Positions 26,215 through 34,603 of a DNA stretch of 47,972 nt are shown here, one piece after another. Source of the stretch: Balnearium lithotrophicum (GTDB lineage: Bacteria > Aquificota > Aquificia > Desulfurobacteriales > Desulfurobacteriaceae); the NCBI RefSeq assembly GCF_900182585.1, contig NZ_FXTM01000015.1, positions 1 to 47,972 on the forward strand. The letters are read 5' to 3'. The first letter of the stretch is position 1. Every line of letters starts with the position of its first letter. The notes beneath the pieces are model-generated. The model made no database searches, was not told the DNA's origin, and saw only the letters and a program-made list of their open reading frames with translations. The position numbers and the translations under genes are program-made.

Positions 26215-27016
26215 CGAGATTGTAGGACACTCAAAGCAGTTAAGAATAATCAGAAAACTTGCTGAGCAGGGCAGATTCCCTCAGAGCTCCCTCTTTGTCG
26301 GTCCTGAAGGCGTTGGAAAGAGAACTGTTGCAGAGGAGCTCTTTTCCTATTTAACTAAAAACAAGTTAAACGTTAGGACATACGGAGTTGAATCCCCTCT
26401 AACAATAAAGGAGGTTAGGGAAATTTCGGAATGGCTCTTTACAAAGCCGGGAAAGGATGAGATGAAGGCCGTAATAATCGATAGGGCTGATGAAATGAGG
26501 GGAGAGGCGGCAAATGCCCTCCTCAAAACGTTGGAGGAACCTCCAGGCTACGCATTTTTATGTCTGATAGGAAAGAACGAGGAGGCAGTAATTCCTACAA
26601 TAAGGTCAAGGTGTAGAATCTTTAGGTTTGGACCCCTTTCAGAGAGCAACGTCATCTATATTTTGGAGAGAAAGGGAATAAAGCCAAACGAAAAGGCCGT
26701 TAGGGTTTCAAGGGGGAGCGTTGGAACTGCCATAGAAATTTTGGAGTCTCCCGTTGTGGAGCGCCTTGAGGAGTTTTTTAAACTGTTAAAAAGTCCAAAC
26801 AAGTTGAAATTGGTTACTTCATACTCTGAAAAGTTTTCAAAACTTTCAAGAGAGGAGGCTTTACTGTTTCTGAACTCCCTTGAAGTTCTTGTATTCGAAA
26901 AATCGGGAAATCCCAAGTGGGAAGAGGCAATAAACAGAGCAAGGAACTTTCTGAAATTTTACGGGAAACCTCAATCAGTAATTGAGTGGCTGATTTTAGA
27001 AATTTTAAGTATTTAA
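26204..27016 (+). CDS. holB: DNA polymerase III subunit delta'-like AAA+ protein
   Basis: This 270-residue clamp-loader ATPase-family protein has NEIVGHSKQL, a Walker A-like FVGPEGVGKRTVAEEL, the sensor/Walker B region AVIIDRADEMRGEAANALLK with TLEEPPGYAFL, and the SRC motif TIRSRCRIFRF. It is shorter than E. coli delta' (334) and lacks the CxxC zinc-binding insert that usually follows the Walker A helix. It lies behind tmk and 4 bases from the converging purA end. Confidence 0.85.
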   Translation: MLFNEIVGHSKQLRIIRKLAEQGRFPQSSLFVGPEGVGKRTVAEELFSYLTKNKLNVRTYGVESPLTIKEVREISEWLFTKPGKDEMKAVIIDRADEMRGEAANALLKTLEEPPGYAFLCLIGKNEEAVIPTIRSRCRIFRFGPLSESNVIYILERKGIKPNEKAVRVSRGSVGTAIEILESPVVERLEEFFKLLKSPNKLKLVTSYSEKFSKLSREEALLFLNSLEVLVFEKSGNPKWEEAINRARNFLKFYGKPQSVIEWLILEILSI

Positions 27017-27020
27017 TCTG

Positions 27021-28310
27021 TTACCATATCTCCTCTCTTACAATTGTTTCATCTCTCTGTGGACCTGTTGATACAATTGGAACAGGGACATCCAAGTAAT
27101 CCTCTATAAATTTGATAAAGCTCTTAGCCTCCTCTGGAAGGTCTTCCCACTTCCTTACATGGGTAGTTTCCCTCTTCCATCCTGGCAGTGTTTCGTAAAT
27201 GGGTTTTGCCTGGGAGAGCTCCTTTGCAGTCGATGGAAATCTGTCAATGACTTCTCCGTTTAACTCGTAGCCTACGCAGACCTTTATCTCGTCAAAGGCA
27301 TCCAAAACATCAAGTTTCGTGATGATTAAACCATCGAGGCTGTTTACTTCCTTTGAGAACTTAACAGCAAATAGGTCCAACCAACCACACCTTCTCGGCC
27401 TTCCCGTTGTTGAACCGTACTCATGTCCGCGGGCTCTAAGGAGCTCCCCTGTGTTGTCCTTAAGTTCAGTCGGGAAGGGGCCTCCTCCAACCCTTGTCGT
27501 GTAAGCTTTTGCAATTCCGAAAATTTTTTCTACCTTTTTAGGACTTATCCCTGCTCCTGCTGAGATTCCAAGTGCCGATGAGTTTGACGATGTTACAAAG
27601 GGATACGTTCCGACATCTATATCAAGCAGTGTTGCCTGAGCTCCCTCGAAGAGAACCCTCTCTCCAGAATCAATTGCTCTATTTAGAAGTGACACCGTAT
27701 CACAGACGAACTGAGAGATTTTTTCGTAGATTCTCATTGTATGAGAGAAAATTTCATCAAAGTTGAAGCTTACAGGATAGTTGTAAACGTACTTAAGTGT
27801 TAATTCCTTTTCCCTCAGATTCCAGCGAAGTTTTTCTTTAAAACTAACCTCATCCTTAAGGTCTGCTATTCTTATTCCTACCCTTCCTGCCTTATCCCTG
27901 TAGGCAGGTCCTATTCCCTTAAGAGTCGTTCCTATTGAGCCGTTCCCTTTCAGCTTTTCTGAAGCTGCATCCAACTCTTTGTGGTAAGGAAATATAACGT
28001 GAGCCCTCTCACTTACGAATAGCCTTCCTTCAGGATTCTTTCCGACCCTCTTTATGAACTCTGTTTCGTTCCAGAGGGACTCAAGGTCAATGACCATTCC
28101 GTTTCCTAAAACGCATCTCTTATCGTCGTGGAGGATTCCAGATGGTAGAAGGTGGAGAATGTACTTCGTTCCATTTATAACAACTGTATGTCCTGCGTTG
28201 TTTCCTCCCTGATACCTTACGATGTAGTCGGCCCTTTCAGATAGTATGTCAACAATTTTTCCCTTTCCCTCATCGCCCCACTGTGTTCCAACGATTGCCA
28301 GAGTGGACAT
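27021..28310 (-). CDS. purA: Adenylosuccinate synthetase
   Basis: This 429-residue enzyme forms adenylosuccinate from IMP, aspartate and GTP. It begins MSTLAIVGTQWGDEGKGK (GTP P-loop/active-site Asp) and has RYQGGNNAGHTVV, GIGPAYRDKAGRVGIRI, LFEGAQATLLDIDVGTYPFV, GVAKAY-like GIAKAYTTRVGGGPFPTE and GRPRRCGWLDL. I start at ATG 28310, seven bases after GGAGGAAG; an earlier in-frame codon at 28340 adds ten non-conserved residues. It follows hisZ and thrC on the same strand. Confidence 0.96.
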   Translation of the reverse strand: MSTLAIVGTQWGDEGKGKIVDILSERADYIVRYQGGNNAGHTVVINGTKYILHLLPSGILHDDKRCVLGNGMVIDLESLWNETEFIKRVGKNPEGRLFVSERAHVIFPYHKELDAASEKLKGNGSIGTTLKGIGPAYRDKAGRVGIRIADLKDEVSFKEKLRWNLREKELTLKYVYNYPVSFNFDEIFSHTMRIYEKISQFVCDTVSLLNRAIDSGERVLFEGAQATLLDIDVGTYPFVTSSNSSALGISAGAGISPKKVEKIFGIAKAYTTRVGGGPFPTELKDNTGELLRARGHEYGSTTGRPRRCGWLDLFAVKFSKEVNSLDGLIITKLDVLDAFDEIKVCVGYELNGEVIDRFPSTAKELSQAKPIYETLPGWKRETTHVRKWEDLPEEAKSFIKFIEDYLDVPVPIVSTGPQRDETIVREEIW

Positions 28311-28346
28311 TAAGCTTCCTCCAGAAAAAATTCCCGCCAAATGATA

Positions 28347-29618
28347 CTACATATTTTCAACCATTATTAGCTTTTCTATAGAGTCCAGTATTTCTTCGGT
28401 TGATTCTGGAAGAGGAACAAACTTTTCTTCCGACAGGAACAGGAGATTCTTTGGTTCTTTTTCCTTATTTAAAACAATTACGTATTTAAATCCCTTTTTA
28501 AAGGCTACTTTAACGGAAGTTTCGTAGTTCCTTTTGACAATGTCCCTTGAAACTGAGTATCCTCGATTCCTTAACTCTGAGGCAATTCTGTAGGCAGTTT
28601 GGAGTTCCTTCCTTAGGTCCACTATGTAAAAGTCCTTTTTTTTCTTAACGTTAAGTGAGTTTTTCCTCTCCAAGAGCTCCTGAAGGGCATCAACGTTAAC
28701 GGCAATTCCGGTAGCCGGAAGTTTCCTACCAAACTTCTCTATGAGGGTGTTGTACCTTCCTCCACCTCCAAGTGAAAAGCCGTGGAGCGGATGGAACACT
28801 TCAAATGTAATTCCCGTGTGGTATTCCATTCCCCTTCTTTCTGAGAGGTCGAAAATAACATTTTTCTCAAATCCATAACTTTTAAGAATTCCATAAACTT
28901 CCTTTAGCTCATTGATGGTTCTCTTTACCCTCTCACTTTTAAAGAGCTCCTCCGCTCTCTCAAAAACCTCCTCTTTTCCGTAGAGCTCCAACAAACTCCT
29001 CAGCTTTTCCCTTCTTTCACCTTCGATTCCATTCTGGTCGCAGAAGATTTCAAGTCCCGAAAAGTCCTTGTGGCTCAAAATTTCAACTACTTCTTTTCTG
29101 TTCTCTATTGAGAGCTCCCCAACGGCACTGTTTAAAAATTCCGTGTGGCCTATATCTATCTGGAACGATTTGAGTCCCAATTCTCTTAAAACGTTTACAA
29201 CAACAGCTACAACCTCAGCATCGGCCTCCCTTTCATCTACGCCTATAAGCTCAAAGCCAAACTGAAAGATCTCCCTGTCCTCATCCGAGTCCCTGAATAC
29301 CTTTCCAGAGTAGTAGAACCTAAAGGGAGGTTCGTCATCTTTAAAGGAGGATGCAACGATTCTTGCTATCTGAGGAGTAAAGTCGGGTCTTACTGCAAGT
29401 AATCTCCCTGTAAATCTGTCTACCAACTTGAAGGAAACGTCTTCAAGTTTCTCATCAACCAATTTAAAGGTATCCAAAAACTCAATTGTCGGCGGAACTA
29501 CCGGCTCGTACCCCCAGAGCTCCACAATTTCCTTTATTCTATTTATCAAATACTCCCTTTTTTTCGCCTTTTCAGGTAGTAGCGTCTTAAATCCCTTTGG
29601 AATCTCCGATAGCTTCAT
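28347..29618 (-). CDS. hisZ: ATP phosphoribosyltransferase regulatory subunit HisZ
   Basis: This 423-residue class II HisRS-like protein has KGFKTLLPEKAKKREYL at the N-terminus, LLAVRPDFTPQIARIVA (motif 2 region), RFYYSGKVFRDSDEDREIFQ and GFSLGGGGRYNTLIEKFGR. The final motif 3 segment is weakened and reads ATGIAVNVDALQELL, not the catalytic histidyl-tRNA synthetase form. HisZ works with short-form HisG in histidine synthesis. hisZ-purA adjacency is seen in other bacteria. A true hisS should exist elsewhere in the genome. Confidence 0.88.
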   Translation of the reverse strand: MKLSEIPKGFKTLLPEKAKKREYLINRIKEIVELWGYEPVVPPTIEFLDTFKLVDEKLEDVSFKLVDRFTGRLLAVRPDFTPQIARIVASSFKDDEPPFRFYYSGKVFRDSDEDREIFQFGFELIGVDEREADAEVVAVVVNVLRELGLKSFQIDIGHTEFLNSAVGELSIENRKEVVEILSHKDFSGLEIFCDQNGIEGERREKLRSLLELYGKEEVFERAEELFKSERVKRTINELKEVYGILKSYGFEKNVIFDLSERRGMEYHTGITFEVFHPLHGFSLGGGGRYNTLIEKFGRKLPATGIAVNVDALQELLERKNSLNVKKKKDFYIVDLRKELQTAYRIASELRNRGYSVSRDIVKRNYETSVKVAFKKGFKYVIVLNKEKEPKNLLFLSEEKFVPLPESTEEILDSIEKLIMVENM

Positions 29619-29619
29619 C

Positions 29620-30681
29620 TTAAAATCCCAGATATTTAATTATTTCTTCTCTGTCTGCCGGAAGTGTTACCGGCTGAACTCCCATTGAAATCGCAGTATC
29701 TGGGTCCTTTAAACCGTGACCTGTTAGGGTGCAGACTATCACATCTCCCTTTTCAAACATTCCTTTTTCCTTTGCGCTCTTTATTACTCCGGCAATTGAT
29801 GCTGCAGATGCAGGTTCACAGAAAATCCCTTCCGTTCTTGCAACCAACTTGTAAGCTTCAAGTATCTCCTCATCCGTAACCATGTCTATAAAACCACCTG
29901 ACTCTTCTGCTGCGTTTACGGCTCCCTTCCAGCTTGCAGGATTTCCAATCCTTATTGCTGTAGCTATTGTCTCGGGGTTTTTAACGGGATGTCCTAAAAC
30001 TATTGGAGCAGCTCCCGCTGCCTGCCAACCACACATTTTAGGTTTTGAATCAACTTTACCTGCCTCGTAGTACTCCTTGTATCCCATCCAGTAGGCCGTT
30101 ATGTTTCCGGCATTTCCAACGGGGATGAAGTGGTAGTCGGGAGCCCTCTTAAGCTGCTCACATATCTCAAATGCAGCAGTTTTCTGTCCCTGAAGCCGGT
30201 ACGGGTTTATCGAGTTAACAATTGTTATAGGGTAACTACTTCCAATCTCCCTGACAATTTCAAGTGCATCATCAAAGTTTCCCTTTATCTGTATAACCTC
30301 AGCTCCGTACATCACTGCCTGTGAAAGCTTACCAAGGGCAATTTTCCCTTCAGGAATTAGAACAACTGCCTTCAGTCCCGCCTTTGCTGCGTATGCTGCA
30401 GCCGAAGCCGAGGTGTTTCCAGTTGACGCACATATAACGGCCCTTGCTCCCTCCTCAACGGCCTTTGAAACGGCCATTGTCATTCCCCTGTCCTTGAATG
30501 AACCTGTCGGATTGAGTCCTTCAAACTTGAGGTAGAGCTCTATCCCAGGTTTAATCTCCTTTGCCAAATTATCTGCCTTTATAAGGGGGGTATTTCCCTC
30601 AAGGAGCGTTATTACAGGAGTTTTATCTGAAACTGGAAGGAAATCCCTAAACTCCTCAATTACACCTTTCCACCTTTCCAT
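29620..30681 (-). CDS. thrC: Threonine synthase
   Basis: This 353-residue PLP fold-type II enzyme converts O-phosphohomoserine to threonine. It has [12 protein letters not shown], the PLP lysine in [48 protein letters not shown] and [13 protein letters not shown] begin at ATG 30681, seven bases after GGAGGTAAA; a TTG 15 bases upstream lies within the SD itself. Its partner thrB is at 37604-38497. This is the first gene of the thrC-hisZ-purA string. Confidence 0.95.
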   Translation of the reverse strand: MERWKGVIEEFRDFLPVSDKTPVITLLEGNTPLIKADNLAKEIKPGIELYLKFEGLNPTGSFKDRGMTMAVSKAVEEGARAVICASTGNTSASAAAYAAKAGLKAVVLIPEGKIALGKLSQAVMYGAEVIQIKGNFDDALEIVREIGSSYPITIVNSINPYRLQGQKTAAFEICEQLKRAPDYHFIPVGNAGNITAYWMGYKEYYEAGKVDSKPKMCGWQAAGAAPIVLGHPVKNPETIATAIRIGNPASWKGAVNAAEESGGFIDMVTDEEILEAYKLVARTEGIFCEPASAASIAGVIKSAKEKGMFEKGDVIVCTLTGHGLKDPDTAISMGVQPVTLPADREEIIKYLGF

Positions 30682-30722
30682 TAAATTTACCTCCAAAAAA
30701 CAGTTAAAATACAGGGTTAGAA

Positions 30723-30728
30723 ATTATA
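30723..30728 (-). promoter_or_regulatory. Probable -10 element for thrC-hisZ-purA
   Basis: A perfect TATAAT on the minus strand lies 41 bases ahead of the thrC start, in the 75-base gap divergent from dapA. The matching -35 at 17-base spacing (TCCAAA) is poor. The only evidence is the hexamer and its place. Confidence 0.4.
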
Positions 30729-30756
30729 GCCTCTCTACTCAAATTTTGGAGGAGAC

Positions 30757-31632
30757 ATGTTCGAGGGAATCTACGTTGCCATTCCTACTCCCTTTAAAAA
30801 CGGCTCTGTTGACAGGGGAGCTCTGAAGGAACACATCGAGTTTCTCATTGAAAACGGAGTTGACGGAATCGTTCCCTGTGGAACTACCGGTGAGAGTGCA
30901 ACTTTATCCTACGAGGAGCACGAGGAAGTAATTGCGCTGACAATAGAACAGTCAAGGGGAAGGGTAAAGGTAATTGCCGGAACCGGTTCAAATTCAACGC
31001 GTGAGGCCATAAGGCTTACAAAGTTTGCGGAGGAGGTTAAGGCTGACGGAGCTCTCCTTATAACTCCCTACTACAACAAACCGAACCAGGAAGGTTTATA
31101 CCTTCACTTTAAAACCGTTGCAGAGGCCGTTTCCATTCCGATTGTTCTTTACAACGTTCCGGGAAGAACGGGAGTAAATATGTTTCCGGAGACAGTTGCG
31201 AGACTCTCAGAAATAGACAACATTGTTGCCATAAAGGAGGCAACCGGAAGTACAAACGTTGCAACTGAAATAATTAACCTGTGTGGAGATAAAATCTCGG
31301 TTCTTTCCGGCGACGACCAGACATTCTTTCCACTACTTTCTGTAGGAGCAAAGGGGGTTATATCTGTAACTGCAAACGTTGTTCCTGAACGGGTCGTTGA
31401 GATGTACTTCTCCTTTAAAAATGGAAACTGGGAGAAGGCTTCGGAGATTCACAGAGAAATCTATCCTCTTTCAAAGGTCTTGTTCATTGATACAAATCCT
31501 ATTCCTGTTAAAACGGCTCTTTGGATGATGGGAAGGATGGAGAAGGAGTTTAGACTTCCACTCTGTCCTACAACTCCTGAAAAGGAGGAGAAAATCAGAA
31601 AAGTTCTTAAGGAGTATGGAATCATAAGTTGA
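30757..31632 (+). CDS. dapA: 4-hydroxy-tetrahydrodipicolinate synthase
   Basis: This 291-residue (beta/alpha)8 aldolase condenses pyruvate and aspartate semialdehyde in lysine/diaminopimelate synthesis. It has IPCGTTGES-like VPCGTTGESATLSYEEH, PYYNKPNQEGLYLHF, the Tyr in VLYNVPGRTGVNM and the Schiff-base Lys in VAIKEATGSTN. The ATG follows TTGGAGGAGAC. dapB, the next enzyme of the pathway, lies 3 kb downstream, beyond the restriction-modification genes. Confidence 0.96.
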   Translation: MFEGIYVAIPTPFKNGSVDRGALKEHIEFLIENGVDGIVPCGTTGESATLSYEEHEEVIALTIEQSRGRVKVIAGTGSNSTREAIRLTKFAEEVKADGALLITPYYNKPNQEGLYLHFKTVAEAVSIPIVLYNVPGRTGVNMFPETVARLSEIDNIVAIKEATGSTNVATEIINLCGDKISVLSGDDQTFFPLLSVGAKGVISVTANVVPERVVEMYFSFKNGNWEKASEIHREIYPLSKVLFIDTNPIPVKTALWMMGRMEKEFRLPLCPTTPEKEEKIRKVLKEYGIIS

Positions 31633-31657
31633 GTTTAACTTAGTCTGGAGATTTACT

Positions 31658-32926
31658 ATGGAAAACTGGGCGAAAATAGTAATAGGTGATAGTCGGAAAA
31701 TGTTAGAAGTGGAAGATGACTCTGTTCAATTAGTTGTTACTTCTCCACCATACTGGTCTATTAAAAATTATGGTACGGAAAACCAAATTGGTTATGGTCA
31801 AACTCTTCATGAATATTTAAAGGATTTATACAGGGTTTGGAAGGAATCTTATAGGGTGCTAGAACCGGGTCGAAGGTTGGTTATTAACATAGGTGACCAG
31901 TTTGCAAGGTCTATCATTTATGGGAGGTACAAAATTATCCCTCTCCATGCAGAAATAATTGCGCAGTGTGAGGAAATTGGGTTTGATTATATGGGTTCCA
32001 TAATCTGGCAGAAAAAAACCACAATGAATACAACCGGCGGAGCAAATGTGATGGGTTCTTATCCCTACCCGCCGAATGGAATGGTTGAGATTGATTATGA
32101 ATATATTTTGATTTTTAAAAAACCGGGAAAAAGTAGGAAAGTTCCCAAGGAAATTAAAGAAAAATCCAAGTTAACAAAAGAGGAGTGGAAGGAGTTTTTT
32201 TCAGGACACTGGTACTTTGGTGGAGTTAGACAGATAGAACATCAGGCAATGTTTCCCGAAGAGCTTCCTAATAGAGTGATAAGGATGTTTTCCTTTGTAG
32301 GTGAGACGGTTTTAGACCCTTTTTTAGGAAGCGGAACTACGGCGAAAGTAGCTTTAGAACTGAATAGAAATGTAATTGGCTACGAGATAAATGAGGACTT
32401 TTTGCAGGTTATAAGAAAAAAATTGGGAATGGATAACTTGGATTTATTCAGTAGGAGGATTGAAGTAATTAAAAGGAAGAGTCAGATAGTTCCAGAAATT
32501 GTGGATTATGTTCCCAGAATACAGGATGCAAAGCCCCTTATTGAGCCTGATAAATTAAGGTTCAATAAAAATAATTTGTATAGAGTGGTTGATATTTTGG
32601 AGGATGGAAAATTAAAATTGGATTCGGGGCTTACTGTTAAGTTGCGGGGTATTGTTATAACGGATTTAAAAAGAGCTATTAAGTATTTGAAAGAATATGT
32701 TTTAAAGAAGAAAGTTTATTTGAAATTTGATAAAAATTATGTGGCTAATGAGGATTTTTTAGAAGCTTACGTATACTTAAAAAACAGAATTTTTATCAAT
32801 GCTCAATTAATTAAGCTTGGAACTGCAACAACAGAAAGGCATATCAATTTTGACTTTAAAACTAAATTTCTAAAGTTAGAGAAAGAGAATCTAAAGTTGT
32901 GTAGTGAGGATTTAGGTGGAATTTAA
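31658..32926 (+). CDS. Type II DNA methyltransferase (N4-cytosine or N6-adenine) with C-terminal SNase-like domain
   Basis: This 422-residue protein has the catalytic motif TSPPYW (residues 28-33) before the SAM-site motif DPFLGSGTTAKVALEL (220-235), the order of beta-class amino-methyltransferases; an adjoining MjaI-like endonuclease suggests CTAG. Residues 306-412 resemble a staphylococcal-nuclease fold: GLTVKLRGI, KKVYLKFD, EAYVYLKN and FINAQLIKLGTA follow the SNase strand and helix pattern. The catalytic Arg/Asp/Glu (SNase R35, D40, E43, R87) are not evident, so this domain may bind DNA without cutting it. It overlaps the endonuclease by 11 bases and is more AT-rich than its neighbours. 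Confidence 0.88.
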   Translation: MENWAKIVIGDSRKMLEVEDDSVQLVVTSPPYWSIKNYGTENQIGYGQTLHEYLKDLYRVWKESYRVLEPGRRLVINIGDQFARSIIYGRYKIIPLHAEIIAQCEEIGFDYMGSIIWQKKTTMNTTGGANVMGSYPYPPNGMVEIDYEYILIFKKPGKSRKVPKEIKEKSKLTKEEWKEFFSGHWYFGGVRQIEHQAMFPEELPNRVIRMFSFVGETVLDPFLGSGTTAKVALELNRNVIGYEINEDFLQVIRKKLGMDNLDLFSRRIEVIKRKSQIVPEIVDYVPRIQDAKPLIEPDKLRFNKNNLYRVVDILEDGKLKLDSGLTVKLRGIVITDLKRAIKYLKEYVLKKKVYLKFDKNYVANEDFLEAYVYLKNRIFINAQLIKLGTATTERHINFDFKTKFLKLEKENLKLCSEDLGGI

Positions 32927-33536
32927 AATAAAAACAGAGGAAATAAGAAAGTTAATGGAAATTGATGCTCCTGAGTTCCCAAAATATGCAACTCAAATAC
33001 TTAACTTGGCCAATCAAAATGCTCAAGCAACCAGACCTAAGGTTGTAGGGCAGATGAGTGAACTCATAAAGGAATTTTCAGGTAAAACTTTAGAGGAATG
33101 GGAAGAGTGGTATTTAGAACATTATCCTGATGCGATAGAGAAGGCTACTAAAAAAGTTTTGGAGATGGTTGATAATTTTAGGAAAGTTATAAACCAAATT
33201 GATGAATCAATGGTTAGAAAGTGGATTAGAGACTTAGTAATTGTAAAAACTTTCGTTGGCTTAAGGTTCCAGGAAGCAATATTGAGGAAAGTTGCTGATA
33301 AGTTCAGCTTAGATTATAGACTTTCAACGCCTGAGGAGGAAAGTAAAGGTATTGATGGTTATATTGGAAGTGTTCCTGTAAGTTTGAAACCTAAAAGTTA
33401 TCAAGCTAAAGAAATGTTACCTGAAGAAATAAAAATAGACATCATTTACTATGAAAAGCAAAAGGATGGATTAAAGATTACAATTCCTCCTGCTTTAGAG
33501 AAAAAACTCAAAATTCAAAGGAATAATGAGGCTTAG
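32916..33536 (+). CDS. MjaI-type type II restriction endonuclease
   Basis: This 206-residue protein resembles the MjaI restriction enzyme family, whose founding member recognises CTAG. Shared-looking stretches are KLMEIDAPEFPKYATQILNL, ARANQNAQ-like LANQNAQATRPKVVGQMSEL and GKTLEEWEEWY. A likely PD-(D/E)xK-type centre is GIDGYIGSVPVSLKPKS (D147, S156-L157-K158). It starts at GTG 32916 inside the methyltransferase's end, so cognate methylation would be translated first. Recognition of the family is from memory of sequence features; specificity is inferred. Confidence 0.82.
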   Translation: MEFKIKTEEIRKLMEIDAPEFPKYATQILNLANQNAQATRPKVVGQMSELIKEFSGKTLEEWEEWYLEHYPDAIEKATKKVLEMVDNFRKVINQIDESMVRKWIRDLVIVKTFVGLRFQEAILRKVADKFSLDYRLSTPEEESKGIDGYIGSVPVSLKPKSYQAKEMLPEEIKIDIIYYEKQKDGLKITIPPALEKKLKIQRNNEA

Positions 33537-33565
33537 AATTTTCTAACCAAATTTGGAGTTATAAA

Positions 33566-34600
33566 GTGAGTTTAGCTGCTGGAGTTGACTATAGGGATTT
33601 AGAGAGACTCTTTGACTACTTTGAGATAAGGGATAAGGATGTTAAGAATCTAAGGTTTTTGGGAAATATCCTCCTTCCCTACAAGGAGGAGTTTGCAGAT
33701 GCCTTTTATGACAATTTAATGAAGTTTGAAGATATAAAGGAATACATTCCTGAAGCCAAACTTCAGAGGTTAAAGAGAACAATAAAGATTTGGTATGAAA
33801 GGCTCTTTTCCGGAAGGTACGACTCTGAGTATCTTCTGTATCTCTTGAGAATTGCGAAGGTTCATGTTGAGGAAGGTATTCCTCCTCACTACATAATCGT
33901 TGCAATGAACTTCGTTAGTCGTTTCTGTAGCCGCCGCATAGCAAACTTTTTCTCCGAAAAGGCAAAGGTCTTCTTTGAGGACTACAGGAGAGAGCAGGAG
34001 AAGGTCTGTGACCCTTCAAAGGCTGAGATTGTAGAGGGATTTATTCTTGAGGAAGTCTTTGAGAGGATGGAGGACCTAAACAGGTCCTTGAGGAAGATTC
34101 TTGCCTTAAACGAGGACGTTTTAGTCTCCTACTACGTTGATGCAGAGCTCCGAACCTTCTTTGAGGCCGGAAAAGTAGAGAGGGCTGCAATTAAGTTCAG
34201 CAAGAAGTTTGCAGTTTTTATGGATATAGCAATTCTTATAGGTTTAATGTTCCTTGCAGTTTTCGTTATCGCGCTCTTTGGAATGGATATCTACCACTTC
34301 TTCCACGGAGACCTTGCTCACAGCTTAATTGCTGCAATGGGCGACCTCCTTATCCTCTGGACCGTTTTGGAGCTCCTCAACAGCGAGATAAAGTTCATGT
34401 TGGGTGGGGAACTTGCCGTTTCTGCATTTGTCAGCGTTGCACTGGCGGCAACAATAAGGGAAGCCCTTGTTGTTTCGTTGGAGCACGGTAAACCTATAGA
34501 GTTCAAACTGGGAATTGGAGCCTTAATTCTCATCTTGGGTATTGTTTACGGGATAGTTAAGTGGTTTGAAATAAAGAGAAAAAAGAAGTTGGGAGAGTAG
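33566..34600 (+). CDS. Globin-domain (globin-coupled-sensor type) protein fused to a PsiE-like membrane domain
   Basis: This 344-residue protein begins with a sensor-globin/protoglobin domain (1-185). It has LPYKEEFADAFYDNLM, YERLFSGRYDSEYLLYLLRI and AKVHVEEGIPPHYIIVAM, where H100 is the likely haem-proximal histidine. Four predicted membrane segments follow at about 215-238, 253-272, 283-306 and 315-333. The segment DLLILWTVLELLNSEIKFML with a REAL-VVSLEH tail resembles the PsiE family. It would be a membrane-anchored oxygen/NO/CO sensor with unknown output. The start is GTG 33566 behind TTGGAG. It lies between the R-M pair and dapB (3 bases). Confidence 0.78.
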   Translation: MSLAAGVDYRDLERLFDYFEIRDKDVKNLRFLGNILLPYKEEFADAFYDNLMKFEDIKEYIPEAKLQRLKRTIKIWYERLFSGRYDSEYLLYLLRIAKVHVEEGIPPHYIIVAMNFVSRFCSRRIANFFSEKAKVFFEDYRREQEKVCDPSKAEIVEGFILEEVFERMEDLNRSLRKILALNEDVLVSYYVDAELRTFFEAGKVERAAIKFSKKFAVFMDIAILIGLMFLAVFVIALFGMDIYHFFHGDLAHSLIAAMGDLLILWTVLELLNSEIKFMLGGELAVSAFVSVALAATIREALVVSLEHGKPIEFKLGIGALILILGIVYGIVKWFEIKRKKKLGE

Positions 34601-34603
34601 GAA

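Noticed and set aside
28311-28340. Ten extra N-terminal residues on purA
   Set aside because: Not conserved, and the SD sits just before the internal ATG at 28310.
28347-29618. hisS (histidyl-tRNA synthetase) for the HisRS-like gene
   Set aside because: The last catalytic motif is not the HisRS form, and the gene sits with purA as hisZ usually does. A full hisS elsewhere would confirm it.
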